NCBI RefSeq assembly: GCF_000369405.1
Contig: NZ_KB850001.1
Span: forward strand, 1-64,000
Source: Acinetobacter sp. ANC 3929
Lineage (GTDB): Bacteria > Pseudomonadota > Gammaproteobacteria > Pseudomonadales > Moraxellaceae
Reading direction: 5' to 3'
DNA: 64,000 bases
Positions within the stretch are counted from its first letter, which is position 1; every line of letters begins with the position of its first letter. A program made the position numbers and the translations under genes. Of this stretch, positions 9,202 to 17,045 are shown piece after piece. A model generated the notes under the pieces. It was not told where the DNA came from. It saw only the letters and a program-made list of their open reading frames with translations, and searched no databases.

Positions 9202-9768
9202 ATGAATGCTGATATTGCTCTGATTATGGCTTTGCCGAATGAATCTAAAGGTCTATTTGAGCAAGCTGGTATCGACGTTCATTACAGTGGAATCGGCAAA
9301 ATTAATGCAGCATTTAAAGCCTTTGAGGTGATTCAAAAAACGGGCTGTAAGACACTCATCAACTTAGGAAGTGCTGGAAGTTCATATTTTGATGCGCACA
9401 GTTTGGTTGAAGTCATCACTTTCGTACAACGTGATATGGATGTGTCTCCCTTAGGTTTTGCTATGGGTGTGACACCGATGGATGATGAAATTCCAGCAGA
9501 GATCCATATCCAGCCACATTTTGAGCTTTTACCCAAAGGGATCTGCGGCACAGGTGATTCTTTTGAAACAGGAATTCCTAAAGTCAGTTGTAATCTCGTG
9601 GATATGGAAGCCTATGCCTTGGCTAAAGTGTGCCAAAAGTTAGGTGTGCGTTTGATTTCGGTCAAATATATTACTGATGGCGCCAATGATACGGCTCATT
9701 TAGATTGGGAAGAGAATCTGCTGCTTGGTGCACAAAAATTATTGGCGTTGTATCAAGCGCATTTTTAA
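9202..9768 (+). CDS. Nucleoside phosphorylase/nucleosidase family protein (MTA/SAH nucleosidase-like)
   Basis: A 188-residue member of the PNP/UDP superfamily, shorter than E. coli MTA/SAH nucleosidase (232). It keeps the glycine-rich start (SGIGKINAA), NLGSAGS for ribose/base binding, the VDMEAYALAKVC segment with the nucleosidase Glu, and the catalytic Asp in KYITDGAND. It probably hydrolyses a purine nucleoside such as methylthioadenosine or a related compound in the cytoplasm; the substrate is not certain. An intrinsic terminator is not found immediately after it (see the orphan terminator at 10891). Confidence 0.78.
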   Translation: MNADIALIMALPNESKGLFEQAGIDVHYSGIGKINAAFKAFEVIQKTGCKTLINLGSAGSSYFDAHSLVEVITFVQRDMDVSPLGFAMGVTPMDDEIPAEIHIQPHFELLPKGICGTGDSFETGIPKVSCNLVDMEAYALAKVCQKLGVRLISVKYITDGANDTAHLDWEENLLLGAQKLLALYQAHF

Positions 9769-9852
9769 ATGCAAAGATTTAATACAGTGGTATGTATAGG
9801 TAAGCTTTATATTGTTAATAAACCATTGAAATAAAATAATTGTTTTGTGGTG

Positions 9853-9880
9853 GATTCGCATAACGGCCATTATGTTAAAT
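9853..9880 (+). other. pdif-type XerC/XerD site, left (C/D orientation)
   Basis: The XerC-side half is GATTCGCATAA (9853-9863), the spacer CGGCCA (9864-9869) and the XerD-side half TTATGTTAAAT (9870-9880). The XerD half equals that of E. coli dif, and the XerC half matches it at 9 of 11 positions. The 11-6-11 layout is that of pdif sites on Acinetobacter plasmids. It forms the left border of the Hint-gene module. Confidence 0.85.
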
Positions 9881-9950
9881 GGAGCAAATTATCTAAATAT
9901 TTGTATATTATATTTATAAAGTTCAATAGTAGCTAAAATTAGTTTTAATG

Positions 9951-10781
9951 CTACAAAACCGTCTGTTCAGGGCTACTCGTGTTATGTACAAACACACCAG
10001 ACATAGTGACAAAATAAGTATGATGATCTGCTACCTCCAAATTATAAACAGTGTCTGTAAATGAAATATATTGTCCATTTTCATCTTTTAAAACATTACG
10101 TTTATTAACCCCTACACCCGACTTATCAGTGAGGCTACTTCCTTTAATAATGTTTTCATTCTTACAATAATCAATATCTATTGCTGTCCCTTCTTCAAAA
10201 TCATAAAACTCAATGTCTTCAGTTTCCATTGGATTCTGTGAAACATAATAATTTTGTTGATACCAAGCAATTGTAGAATCTAAAGTTTCTAAATTTTTAT
10301 CTTGATATTGATATAAAGGTTGTGCCTGTTCTATATAGAATAAAATACAATCTTTATTCATAACAATTTCATATTGTTGTAATTGATCTACCCGTTTCCA
10401 CTCAGGCTTTGCGTAAGGAACGATACTTTCTAAACTTTGGTTCCCATCCCCAGTCCCCCTTCCCACGACAAAAACAGGATGGTTCGGTGTAGCTATAAAT
10501 TCAGATAAACTATGAGTATAACGATATGTACTACTATCAATTATATTTCCGTTGATGTCTTCATCATTCCAATGTTTTTTCACTTTCACTAACCATAACT
10601 CTTTATTTTCATAAACAAAGGTATTGACTACAGGTTTATATATTGACTCACCCACACCGTTTTCAGGTTTGGACAGTACTAAATCACCGACTTTAATGTC
10701 TTGAATTGGTGTCCAACCTTGTTCTGTATGTACCAATATTCCTGCTGGAAAACCAGTTCCTGAACTAAGATATGTGTCCAT
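9951..10781 (-). CDS. Free-standing Hint (Hedgehog/intein-type) domain protein
   Basis: A 276-residue protein made almost entirely of one Hint fold. Block A is at the N-terminus (FPAGILVHTEQGWTPIQ, then IKVGDLVLS). Block B is ATPNHPVFVVGRG near residue 97. The C-terminal F/G blocks are VYNLEVADHHTYFV and then GVFVHNT near residue 265. The usual first-residue Cys before the F-x-A-G motif is Gly, so normal N-S acyl shift chemistry is unlikely unless Ser/Thr nearby substitutes. Only seven residues precede block A and nine follow HNT, so there is no toxin or host domain. In polymorphic toxins such domains release the toxin tip; here none is attached. The gene lies wholly between two inverted pdif sites, suggesting acquisition as a module. 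Confidence 0.8.
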   Translation of the reverse strand: MDTYLSSGTGFPAGILVHTEQGWTPIQDIKVGDLVLSKPENGVGESIYKPVVNTFVYENKELWLVKVKKHWNDEDINGNIIDSSTYRYTHSLSEFIATPNHPVFVVGRGTGDGNQSLESIVPYAKPEWKRVDQLQQYEIVMNKDCILFYIEQAQPLYQYQDKNLETLDSTIAWYQQNYYVSQNPMETEDIEFYDFEEGTAIDIDYCKNENIIKGSSLTDKSGVGVNKRNVLKDENGQYISFTDTVYNLEVADHHTYFVTMSGVFVHNTSSPEQTVL

Positions 10782-10826
10782 AAGGCTCTCTTATATTTTA
10801 ATTTAATAATTAGTGAGTTTGTCTAA

Positions 10827-10854
10827 AATTAACATAATACGCTTTATACGGAAT
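10827..10854 (-). other. pdif-type XerC/XerD site, right (D/C orientation)
   Basis: On the minus strand the XerC-side half is ATTCCGTATAA, the spacer AGCGTA and the XerD-side half TTATGTTAATT. This is close to the plasmid pdif consensus (ATTTCGTATAA, six bases, TTATGTTAATT). It is inverted relative to the left site, so the XerD halves face the Hint gene. It lies 46 bp upstream of that gene's start codon. Confidence 0.87.
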
Positions 10855-10890
10855 GCTTGATATTTTGTATTTCGTATCAATATCTCATTC

Positions 10891-10926
10891 AAAACCGTTC
10901 TATAGTTTATAGCACTAGAACGGTTT
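10891..10926. terminator. Orphan bidirectional terminator
   Basis: A 12-bp perfect stem AAAACCGTTCTA / TAGAACGGTTTT is followed by T-rich sequence. It sits between the right pdif site and the tetR terminator, and no gene ends immediately beside it. It may be the old terminator of the nucleosidase gene, now about 1.1 kb from its stop codon because of the module. Confidence 0.7.
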
Positions 10927-10993
10927 TTCTATGATGGCTTATGCCCATAATTTTGTTTAGGTCAACTTAATAATTTTCTCACTTATTTAACAG

Positions 10994-11020
10994 AAAAAGC
11001 GACTCACAACGTCGCTTTTT
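10994..11020. terminator. Terminator of the tetR gene at 11062
   Basis: A 10-bp stem AAAAAGCGAC / GTCGCTTTTT with loop TCACAAC lies about 40 bases after the stop codon of the leftward TetR gene. Confidence 0.82.
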
Positions 11021-11061
11021 TATTATATTTCAATCGCTAAAATAAGGTTAGTGAAGAAAAT

Positions 11062-11700
11062 TTAGCGAGGCAACACGCCGTATAACATCACATGGATAGT
11101 ATGTTCGATGGTCCGTTGATACATGCTACGGTTGCGTAAGGTTTTACCTGTCACCATTTCCATTTGTGTTGAAAAATCAGCGTAGTTTTGTGTGATCGCC
11201 CAAATGTTGAGAATCAATAATTCTGGATCGACCTCTGCCGACAATTTGCCTTGTTCTTGCCAAGTTTGAATCACCTTGGTTTTACGCTTAAATAGCTTTT
11301 TCAAAGGGCCTTTTAAGATCGGCAAAATATGCGGTGCACCTTGAATAATTTCGAGGGCAAATAAACGTGAGGCTTTTGGCTGATCACGTGAGCTTTCAAT
11401 TTTTTGAATCAAATAGTGAGTGAGTGCTTCAGTTGGCTCAAGCTCAGACTCTAAGGTTTGTAAGGGTGCAAGCCACTTTTGCAACACAGTGGTAAGCACT
11501 TCGACATAAAGCGATTCTTTATTTTCATAGTAATAGAAAATATTCGATTTATGCATATTTGCAAGTTGCGCAATCTCATCGAGGCTGGCACCACTAAACC
11601 CATAGACGGAAAAAACATCTAGGGCAGCATTCAGCAGCTGATTGCGCTTTTGTGTACTTTTCTTCTGTTCCATCTGCGAGCTTGATTCAAAAAATGTCAT
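11062..11700 (-). CDS. TetR-family regulator, RutR-like
   Basis: A TetR/AcrR regulator with an N-terminal helix-turn-helix (ALDVFSVYGFSGASLDEIAQLANMHKSNIFYYYENKE, given in parts: DEIAQLANMHKSNIFYYY is the recognition region) and a C-terminal RutR/YcdC-type ligand domain with ALEIIQGAPHI. ATGs at 11706, 11700 and 11673 are all possible; 11700 is used here. The open frame to 11736 requires GTG and would overlap a palindrome at 11730-11743 that looks like its operator. Family members sense small metabolites such as uracil. The target here may be itself or the neighbouring sulfonate operon; neither is shown. Confidence 0.82.
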   Translation of the reverse strand: MTFFESSSQMEQKKSTQKRNQLLNAALDVFSVYGFSGASLDEIAQLANMHKSNIFYYYENKESLYVEVLTTVLQKWLAPLQTLESELEPTEALTHYLIQKIESSRDQPKASRLFALEIIQGAPHILPILKGPLKKLFKRKTKVIQTWQEQGKLSAEVDPELLILNIWAITQNYADFSTQMEMVTGKTLRNRSMYQRTIEHTIHVMLYGVLPR

Positions 11701-11729
11701 TGACATTGTAAGATAAATTGTCGGATTTG

Positions 11730-11743
11730 TGCACAATTGTGCA
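11730..11743. promoter_or_regulatory. Candidate TetR operator
   Basis: TGCACAATTGTGCA is a perfect 14-bp palindrome a short distance upstream of the TetR gene's in-frame ATG codons. The position suits autoregulation. Confidence 0.45.
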
Positions 11744-11916
11744 ATTTTTTTATCGAAAAAAATATACTTTTTAGGCCAGTGCTAACGATGTATTTGATAA
11801 TTATTGAAATCTAAAAAAATGCATACATATTTTGTAAATAATTTTTTTCTGATCAGGGAAAAAGAGCGTTAAGTTTTTATTATTTTGGTCACATTTTAGT
11901 TCACATTGATGCGGCT

Positions 11917-12717
11917 TTAGGTGGCTAAAACCGCATCGAGAACTTGTTGTTCGAGTTGGGCGAACGCGATACTTTTTTTACGCGGGCGTGGTAGGTTCAC
12001 CTGAAAACTATGGGCAATATGCCCTTGATCCAACAGGATAATCCGGTCGGCAAGTTGGACTGCTTCACTGACATCATGCGTGACCAAGATAGCGGTAAAA
12101 CCTTGTTCTTTCCAAAGGCGCTCAATGAGGTTCTGCATTTCTAAACGGGTCAGTGCATCCAATGCGCCAAGCGGTTCATCTAACAGCAAAATACGTGGCG
12201 TATGGGAAAGGGCCCGTGCAAGTGCAGCGCGTTGACGTTGTCCACCTGAGAGCTGAGCTGGCCATTGCGTGGCTTTGTCTTTGAGTCCTACTTTTTCCAA
12301 CAGCGCTTCTGCAAGCTGATGCTGATTTTTGGGTAAACCCAATTGTACATTTTGTATAATACTTTTCCATGGGAGTAGGCGTGGGTCTTGGAACATGACA
12401 CGAATGTCATGGTTGGTGATGCCTTCACGGAAATGACGCGCTGACTGGAATTTAATTTCACCGTAGCTGGCTTTTTCCAGTTGGGCAATTAAACGGAGCA
12501 AGGTGCTTTTACCGCAACCGCTACGCCCAACGATCGCAACAAACTCACCCGCTTGGATATTCAGGTCGAGGTCTTCGAGGACTTTCACTTCACCATAAAA
12601 TTTATACAGTTGCTCAATCAGAATATGCGCACCATTGTCTGGCGAGGTTGAGGTTTCTGCCTCAGTAACAGGCTGAATCAGGTTGTTATCGTAGAAGTTT
12701 AAATTTAAGTTACTCAT
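11917..12717 (-). CDS. ssuB: Sulfonate ABC transporter, ATP-binding protein
   Basis: A 266-residue ABC ATPase of the SsuB/TauB type. Visible motifs are Walker A GRSGCGKST, Q-loop FQDPRLLPW, signature LSGGQRQRAALARAL, Walker B ILLLDEPLGALD and switch His LVTHD. It powers import of alkanesulfonates across the inner membrane. The ATG at 12717 (MSNLNLNFYD) is chosen because it follows the ssuC stop codon by 13 bases; the upstream frame is ssuC antisense noise in the same strand. It is the last gene of the leftward operon. Confidence 0.92.
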   Translation of the reverse strand: MSNLNLNFYDNNLIQPVTEAETSTSPDNGAHILIEQLYKFYGEVKVLEDLDLNIQAGEFVAIVGRSGCGKSTLLRLIAQLEKASYGEIKFQSARHFREGITNHDIRVMFQDPRLLPWKSIIQNVQLGLPKNQHQLAEALLEKVGLKDKATQWPAQLSGGQRQRAALARALSHTPRILLLDEPLGALDALTRLEMQNLIERLWKEQGFTAILVTHDVSEAVQLADRIILLDQGHIAHSFQVNLPRPRKKSIAFAQLEQQVLDAVLAT

Positions 12718-12730
12718 CTTGATGTCCTTA

Positions 12731-13534
12731 TTATTTTTGATAACCTGCATGCCAGCGCAGTAGATAACGTTCCAGAACTTGAGCCAATACATCCGCTAAT
12801 TTTCCGAGTAGGGCATAGAGTAAAATACCCACCAAGACGATATCCGTTTGTAAAAACTCGCGTGCATTCATGGTCATATAACCAATTCCTGCTTGTGCAG
12901 AAATGGTTTCTGCCACGATTAACAGCACCCAAACCAGACCTAAAGAGAAACGTAGTCCGACCAGGATAGAGGGCATTGCACCAGGTAAAATAATGTCTTT
13001 ATACAGTTGCCAACGATTGAGACCGTAACTTTTTCCCATTTCGATCAATTGTGGGTCGACAGAGCGAATACCATGATAGGTGTTGATATAGATTGGGAAA
13101 AATACACCGACAGCGACTAAAAAGAGTTTGGCAGTTTCATCGATCCCAAACCATAAAATCACCAGTGGAATCAGTGCCAGTGCAGGGATGTTACGGATCA
13201 TTTGCAAGGTGGTATCGAGTAAAGTCGAGGCAATACGAGATGAACCATTCAATAGTCCCAAGATCAGACCTAGGCCACCACCAATTAATAAACCGAGCAA
13301 GGCACGGCCTGCGCTGACTTTGACATGTTGCCAAAGCTCCCCACTGATTAGTAAGTGCCAAAAGGCACTCACGACAGCAGTTGGGGCTGGCAATACTCTG
13401 CTTTGCAATAAGCCAGAGCTCGAAGCTGCTTGCCAAATCAGAACCAGCAGAATTGGAAATAGCCAAGGCAGCAGCCCTTTCCCTATTTTTTGTGTTCCAC
13501 GTGAAACATCATTTAAAACAACCTTTACATTCAT
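12731..13534 (-). CDS. ssuC: Sulfonate ABC transporter, permease
   Basis: A 267-residue inner-membrane permease of the BPD_transp_1 family, with about six membrane segments and the EAA-type loop EMGKSYGLNRWQLYKDIILPGAMP near residue 165 (key residues E, G and the ILPGA turn). It forms the channel with SsuB. The start codon overlaps the ssuD stop by four bases (ATGA), showing tight coupling. Confidence 0.93.
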   Translation of the reverse strand: MNVKVVLNDVSRGTQKIGKGLLPWLFPILLVLIWQAASSSGLLQSRVLPAPTAVVSAFWHLLISGELWQHVKVSAGRALLGLLIGGGLGLILGLLNGSSRIASTLLDTTLQMIRNIPALALIPLVILWFGIDETAKLFLVAVGVFFPIYINTYHGIRSVDPQLIEMGKSYGLNRWQLYKDIILPGAMPSILVGLRFSLGLVWVLLIVAETISAQAGIGYMTMNAREFLQTDIVLVGILLYALLGKLADVLAQVLERYLLRWHAGYQK

Positions 13535-14706
13535 ACAGTCTCCTTGATCAAGGTTTTTGCTTCCTTGGTCTCAGGAACATAATTATTGGCAATGATTTCC
13601 CCGAAAGGCCCAGTTAAATGCGGTTGTGCCAGTTTTTCCCGTGTTTTGAGTGGGAGTAAAGGGAACACCAGTTCGGCAAAGCGAATTGATTCTTCCAAAT
13701 GTGGGTAACCTGAGAAAATAAAGGTATCAATACCCAAATCTGCATATTCTTGAATTCGTGCAGCAACGGTTTCTGGGTCACCTACTAAAGCAGTTCCTGC
13801 ACCACCACGGACTAAGCCGATGCCCGCCCATAGGTTCGGCGATACTTCAAGTTGATCTTTACGACCACCATGTAATGCTGCCATGCGTTGCTGACCCACT
13901 GAGTCCATTTGTGCAAATTTTTTCTGTGCTGCGGCAATCGTTGCATCATCTAGGTATTGAATCAGTTCATCGGCAGCGGCCCAAGCCTGCTCATTGGTTT
14001 CGCGGACAATCACGTGTAAGCGAATGCCATAATTCAGGGTACGGCCTTTGGCTGCGGCTTTGCCACGTAAATATTCAATCTTTTCTTTCACTGCTGCAGG
14101 TGGTTCACCCCAAGTCAAATAAGTATCGACTTGCTCAGCTGCAAGCTCAGTTGCGGCTTCTGATGAGCCACCGAACCACAGCGGTGGATAAGGTTTTTGT
14201 ACGGGTGGGTAGAGCAGTTTGGCATCATCGACACTGAGGCGTTCGCCGTGGAATGTAAATGATTCACCTGTATGTGAGCGAGTGAGAATTTCACGCCAGA
14301 TTTTGACATATTCAGAAGCAGTTTGATAACGGGTACCGTGATCCTCATAGAGTCCATCACCTTTCAATTCTTGCTCATCTCCACCTGTGACAAGGTTGAG
14401 CAGAATACGGCCATTGGAGAGGCGATCAAAAGTTGCTGCCATGCGTGCAGCCAGTGCTGGTGTGGTCAGCCCTGGACGCAGTGCCACTAAAAATTTAAGT
14501 TGTGTAGTTGCATCAATCAAACTGGCAGCCGTGATCCAAGGGTCTTCGCAAGAACGTCCAGTTGGAATAAGTACGCCTGCATAACCCAGATTATCCACGG
14601 CAACCGCAATTTGTTTCATATAAGCATGATCGACCTGACGAGCGCCCTTGCTGGTGCCTAAATAGCGACTGTCACCATGAGTGGGGATAAACCAGAAAAT
14701 ATTCAT
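13531..14706 (-). CDS. ssuD: FMNH2-dependent alkanesulfonate monooxygenase
   Basis: A 391-residue bacterial luciferase-fold enzyme that oxidises alkanesulfonates with FMNH2 and O2 to aldehyde and sulfite, releasing sulfur for growth. IFWFIPTHGDSRYLG at the N-terminus, RSCEDPWITAA and LVTGGDEQELKGDG are typical of SsuD, and the length matches E. coli (381). The needed FMN reductase (SsuE) is not in this operon. Preceded by two binding-protein genes and followed by ssuC and ssuB. Confidence 0.95.
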   Translation of the reverse strand: MNIFWFIPTHGDSRYLGTSKGARQVDHAYMKQIAVAVDNLGYAGVLIPTGRSCEDPWITAASLIDATTQLKFLVALRPGLTTPALAARMAATFDRLSNGRILLNLVTGGDEQELKGDGLYEDHGTRYQTASEYVKIWREILTRSHTGESFTFHGERLSVDDAKLLYPPVQKPYPPLWFGGSSEAATELAAEQVDTYLTWGEPPAAVKEKIEYLRGKAAAKGRTLNYGIRLHVIVRETNEQAWAAADELIQYLDDATIAAAQKKFAQMDSVGQQRMAALHGGRKDQLEVSPNLWAGIGLVRGGAGTALVGDPETVAARIQEYADLGIDTFIFSGYPHLEESIRFAELVFPLLPLKTREKLAQPHLTGPFGEIIANNYVPETKEAKTLIKETV

Positions 14707-14739
14707 GTCGATGTTCCTTTATGAAAATGAAATCAATGT

Positions 14740-15726
14740 TTATTGGGCAGACCAGACACTATGCTGAATATCAATTTGCACAGGAATGAGCTGATCTTGT
14801 TTAAATAAATCGGCGATTTTTTGCTGACTCTGTATCACCTCAGGTGTAAGAGTGTGTACAGGAGATGGTTTTGGTCGTTTGTCTAAAACACGTTGTGCAA
14901 CGGGAAGGCTTAAGCCCGTACTTTGTGCATAAATCTGTAGTGACTGATCTTGATGCTGCACAATCCACTGATCTGCAATATTGATGCTCTTGATCAGTTT
15001 TGGTGCAGAATCAGGATGCTTTTTAATAAAGTCAGGATTACCAATATAAAAAGAATAAGTGGTTGGAAAAGCAGAGCCATCTATCAAGGTTTTGGTATGG
15101 CCTTGGAGTTCAGCTGTCCCTAAGTAGGGCTCCCAAATTGCCCATGCATCAACAGCCTGTTTGTCAAATGCTGCGCGTGCGTCAGCAGGAGGTAACCAGA
15201 TGGGCTGAATGTCTTGCCAAGATAGGCCTGCTTTCTGCAAGGTTTTTGCCAGCAATTCATGTGCACTTGAGCCTTTTTGTACTGCGATACGTTTGCCTTT
15301 TAAATCTTGAAGGGTGCTGATTTTGCCGTTGGCATGTACCAGAACAGCTTGTCCTGTTGGTGGAACCACTTCATAAGCCACATAGCTCAACGGTTTAGCC
15401 GCAGCTTGAGCAAAGATCGGTGGCGTATTGCCGACATAACCAAAATCAACTGCGCCGACGGCAAGTGCTTCAAGCATCTGTGGGCCGGCAGGGAATTCGC
15501 GCCATTCAATTTTGGCGTTCGGAAACTCTTGCTCAAATAGCTTTTGTTGTTTAGCAACCAGTAAATTGAGCGAGGATTTCTGGAAACCGATAGACAGTGT
15601 TTTGACAGCCGTATTTTCAGTTGCTGAAGCTGTTTTCTCCGCATTCTGTTCGGGCTTCTGGCAAGCACTGAGTGAAAATGTAGAGATCAGCAAACCCAAA
15701 ACAGAAACTTTAGATAACAACTTCAT
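14740..15726 (-). CDS. ssuA: Sulfonate ABC transporter substrate-binding lipoprotein (copy 2)
   Basis: A 328-residue periplasmic binding protein of the SsuA/TauA/NMT1 type. The N-terminus has a lipoprotein signal with lipobox LSAC, so it is likely membrane-anchored. Shared family stretches include IGFQKSSLNLL, WREFPAGPQMLEALAVGAVDFGYVG and PPADARAAFDKQAVDAWAIW. It captures sulfonates for SsuBC. It is a diverged tandem copy of the neighbouring gene at 15738 and is separated from ssuD by a 33-base gap. Confidence 0.9.
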   Translation of the reverse strand: MKLLSKVSVLGLLISTFSLSACQKPEQNAEKTASATENTAVKTLSIGFQKSSLNLLVAKQQKLFEQEFPNAKIEWREFPAGPQMLEALAVGAVDFGYVGNTPPIFAQAAAKPLSYVAYEVVPPTGQAVLVHANGKISTLQDLKGKRIAVQKGSSAHELLAKTLQKAGLSWQDIQPIWLPPADARAAFDKQAVDAWAIWEPYLGTAELQGHTKTLIDGSAFPTTYSFYIGNPDFIKKHPDSAPKLIKSINIADQWIVQHQDQSLQIYAQSTGLSLPVAQRVLDKRPKPSPVHTLTPEVIQSQQKIADLFKQDQLIPVQIDIQHSVWSAQ

Positions 15727-15737
15727 GGCATCCTCAA

Positions 15738-16730
15738 TTATTTAACTTGCTTCTTTAATACAGCATCTTGGATCACAAGTTGCTTCGGAATCAGTTTTTG
15801 GGCAAAAAAAGCATCGGCTACATATTGCTGCTCTTTTGCCACTTTTTCAGAAATCGGTTGAACCCCAAAACCCATGCGTGAAATCGAACTTTTTAAGACA
15901 TCAAACTCAAGAGCGGTTGGCTTTTCTAATAATTTTGCTGCATCGTCAGGATGGGCTTTGACCCATTCTGTAGTTTGATTGAGTGTCGTGACCAAGGTGG
16001 TTAAAACCTGAGGATGGCTGTCAGCAAATTGGCGATCGGCCAAATAGAATTGGTGATTGCTGACCAAATGTTCGCCCGTAGCGATCACACGCGCATGGAT
16101 TTGATGCTCTGCTGCTGCGAAGAATGGATCCCAAATCACCCAAGCATCCACAGCACCCTTTTCAAAGGCAGCACGTGCATCTGACGGTGGTAAATATACA
16201 GGTTGAATATCTTTTAAGCTGAGGTTGTTTGCTTCTAATAGTTTGAGCAATAGATAGTGAACATTTGAGCCTTTATTCAGCGCGACACGTTTGCCTTTGA
16301 GATCTTGGATGGATTGAATCGGAGAGTCTTTTTGTACAATCAACGCTTCTGCGGTCGGCGCAGGTGGTTGGTTGGCGACATAAACTAAGTTTGGATTGGC
16401 CGCTTGAGCAAAGATAGGTGGTGCTTCACCTGCTTCACCAAAGACTACACTACCGACATTTAACCCTTCTAACAGCTGTGGGCCCGCAGGGAATTCGACC
16501 CATTTAACATTCACACCTTGAGCAGCAAGATTTTTTTCTAATTCACCTTTTGCTTTGAGAATCGGCAAGATGCCATACTTTTGAAAGCCGATATTTAATG
16601 TTGTGGTTTCTTGTTTTGTTGTCTCTTGCTGCTCTGGTTTTTTTGCACAACCTGCAATTCCCATCAGGCTGGCAAGACTTGCCGCGATGATGGTATATGT
16701 TGCCCATGAACGATTGATTGAAATAGCCAT
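15738..16730 (-). CDS. Sulfonate ABC transporter substrate-binding lipoprotein (copy 1)
   Basis: A 330-residue SsuA-like binding protein with lipobox IAGC. It shares the layout and stretches of the next gene (IGFQKYGILPIL, WVEFPAGPQLLEGLNVGSVVFGEAG, LPPSDARAAFEKGAVDAWVIW) but is clearly diverged, so the two probably bind different sulfonates. The ATG at 16730 (MAISINRSW) gives a proper signal peptide; the longer frame starting at 16778 does not. It is the first gene of the leftward operon. Confidence 0.88.
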   Translation of the reverse strand: MAISINRSWATYTIIAASLASLMGIAGCAKKPEQQETTKQETTTLNIGFQKYGILPILKAKGELEKNLAAQGVNVKWVEFPAGPQLLEGLNVGSVVFGEAGEAPPIFAQAANPNLVYVANQPPAPTAEALIVQKDSPIQSIQDLKGKRVALNKGSNVHYLLLKLLEANNLSLKDIQPVYLPPSDARAAFEKGAVDAWVIWDPFFAAAEHQIHARVIATGEHLVSNHQFYLADRQFADSHPQVLTTLVTTLNQTTEWVKAHPDDAAKLLEKPTALEFDVLKSSISRMGFGVQPISEKVAKEQQYVADAFFAQKLIPKQLVIQDAVLKKQVK

Positions 16731-17045
16731 GTTGGTTGTACTCCCCGACAAATCAAAAGATTTAAATAAGATGAGCAACTAAACTAAAACTTTTTTTATT
16801 GCATAAAAAATAAGTAATCGGGCTTTGCTTATGACGAAAAGTGCAAAACAGAAAATCGCATAATCTTATCTATGGGTTGAATAAGTGTTGATCGCTTTAA
16901 TTTGACTAAGATATTGTTTTTTATTTGGATTAATTTTATTTGTCACTTGGTTAACTTGTTCTTCACACTGACTTAAGCAAGGATCATGATGATGTAGAGA
17001 TATCTTTATCAAAAATAAAAATATCTCCTCTAACGTGAGCTGTGA
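16731..17045. other. Upstream region of the sulfonate operon
   Basis: An A/T-rich gap of about 315 bases between the first ssu gene and argA, both leftward. It should hold the operon promoter, but I could not pick out a convincing CysB or sigma-70 site. No small gene is seen. Confidence 0.4.

Larger units (their letters stand above)
9853..10854. mobile_element. Chromosomal dif module carrying a Hint gene
   Basis: Two 28-bp XerC/XerD sites in opposite orientation (C/D at 9853-9880, D/C at 10827-10854) enclose one leftward gene and nothing else. This is the architecture of dif modules on Acinetobacter plasmids, which are thought to move by XerCD recombination without a transposase. Neighbouring genes on both sides are ordinary chromosomal genes. 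That the module moved as a unit is inferred from the architecture. Confidence 0.75.

Noticed and set aside
9853..9880. The site as the main chromosomal dif
   Set aside because: A second site in opposite orientation lies 1 kb away around one gene, and the neighbouring genes are, as I recall, near the origin in A. baumannii. The spacer also differs from that of E. coli dif. A pdif module fits better.
13093..14237. Several rightward frames of 70-160 codons across the ssuC and ssuD region
   Set aside because: They are antisense to well-supported enzyme genes, lack ribosome binding sites and show no family motifs.
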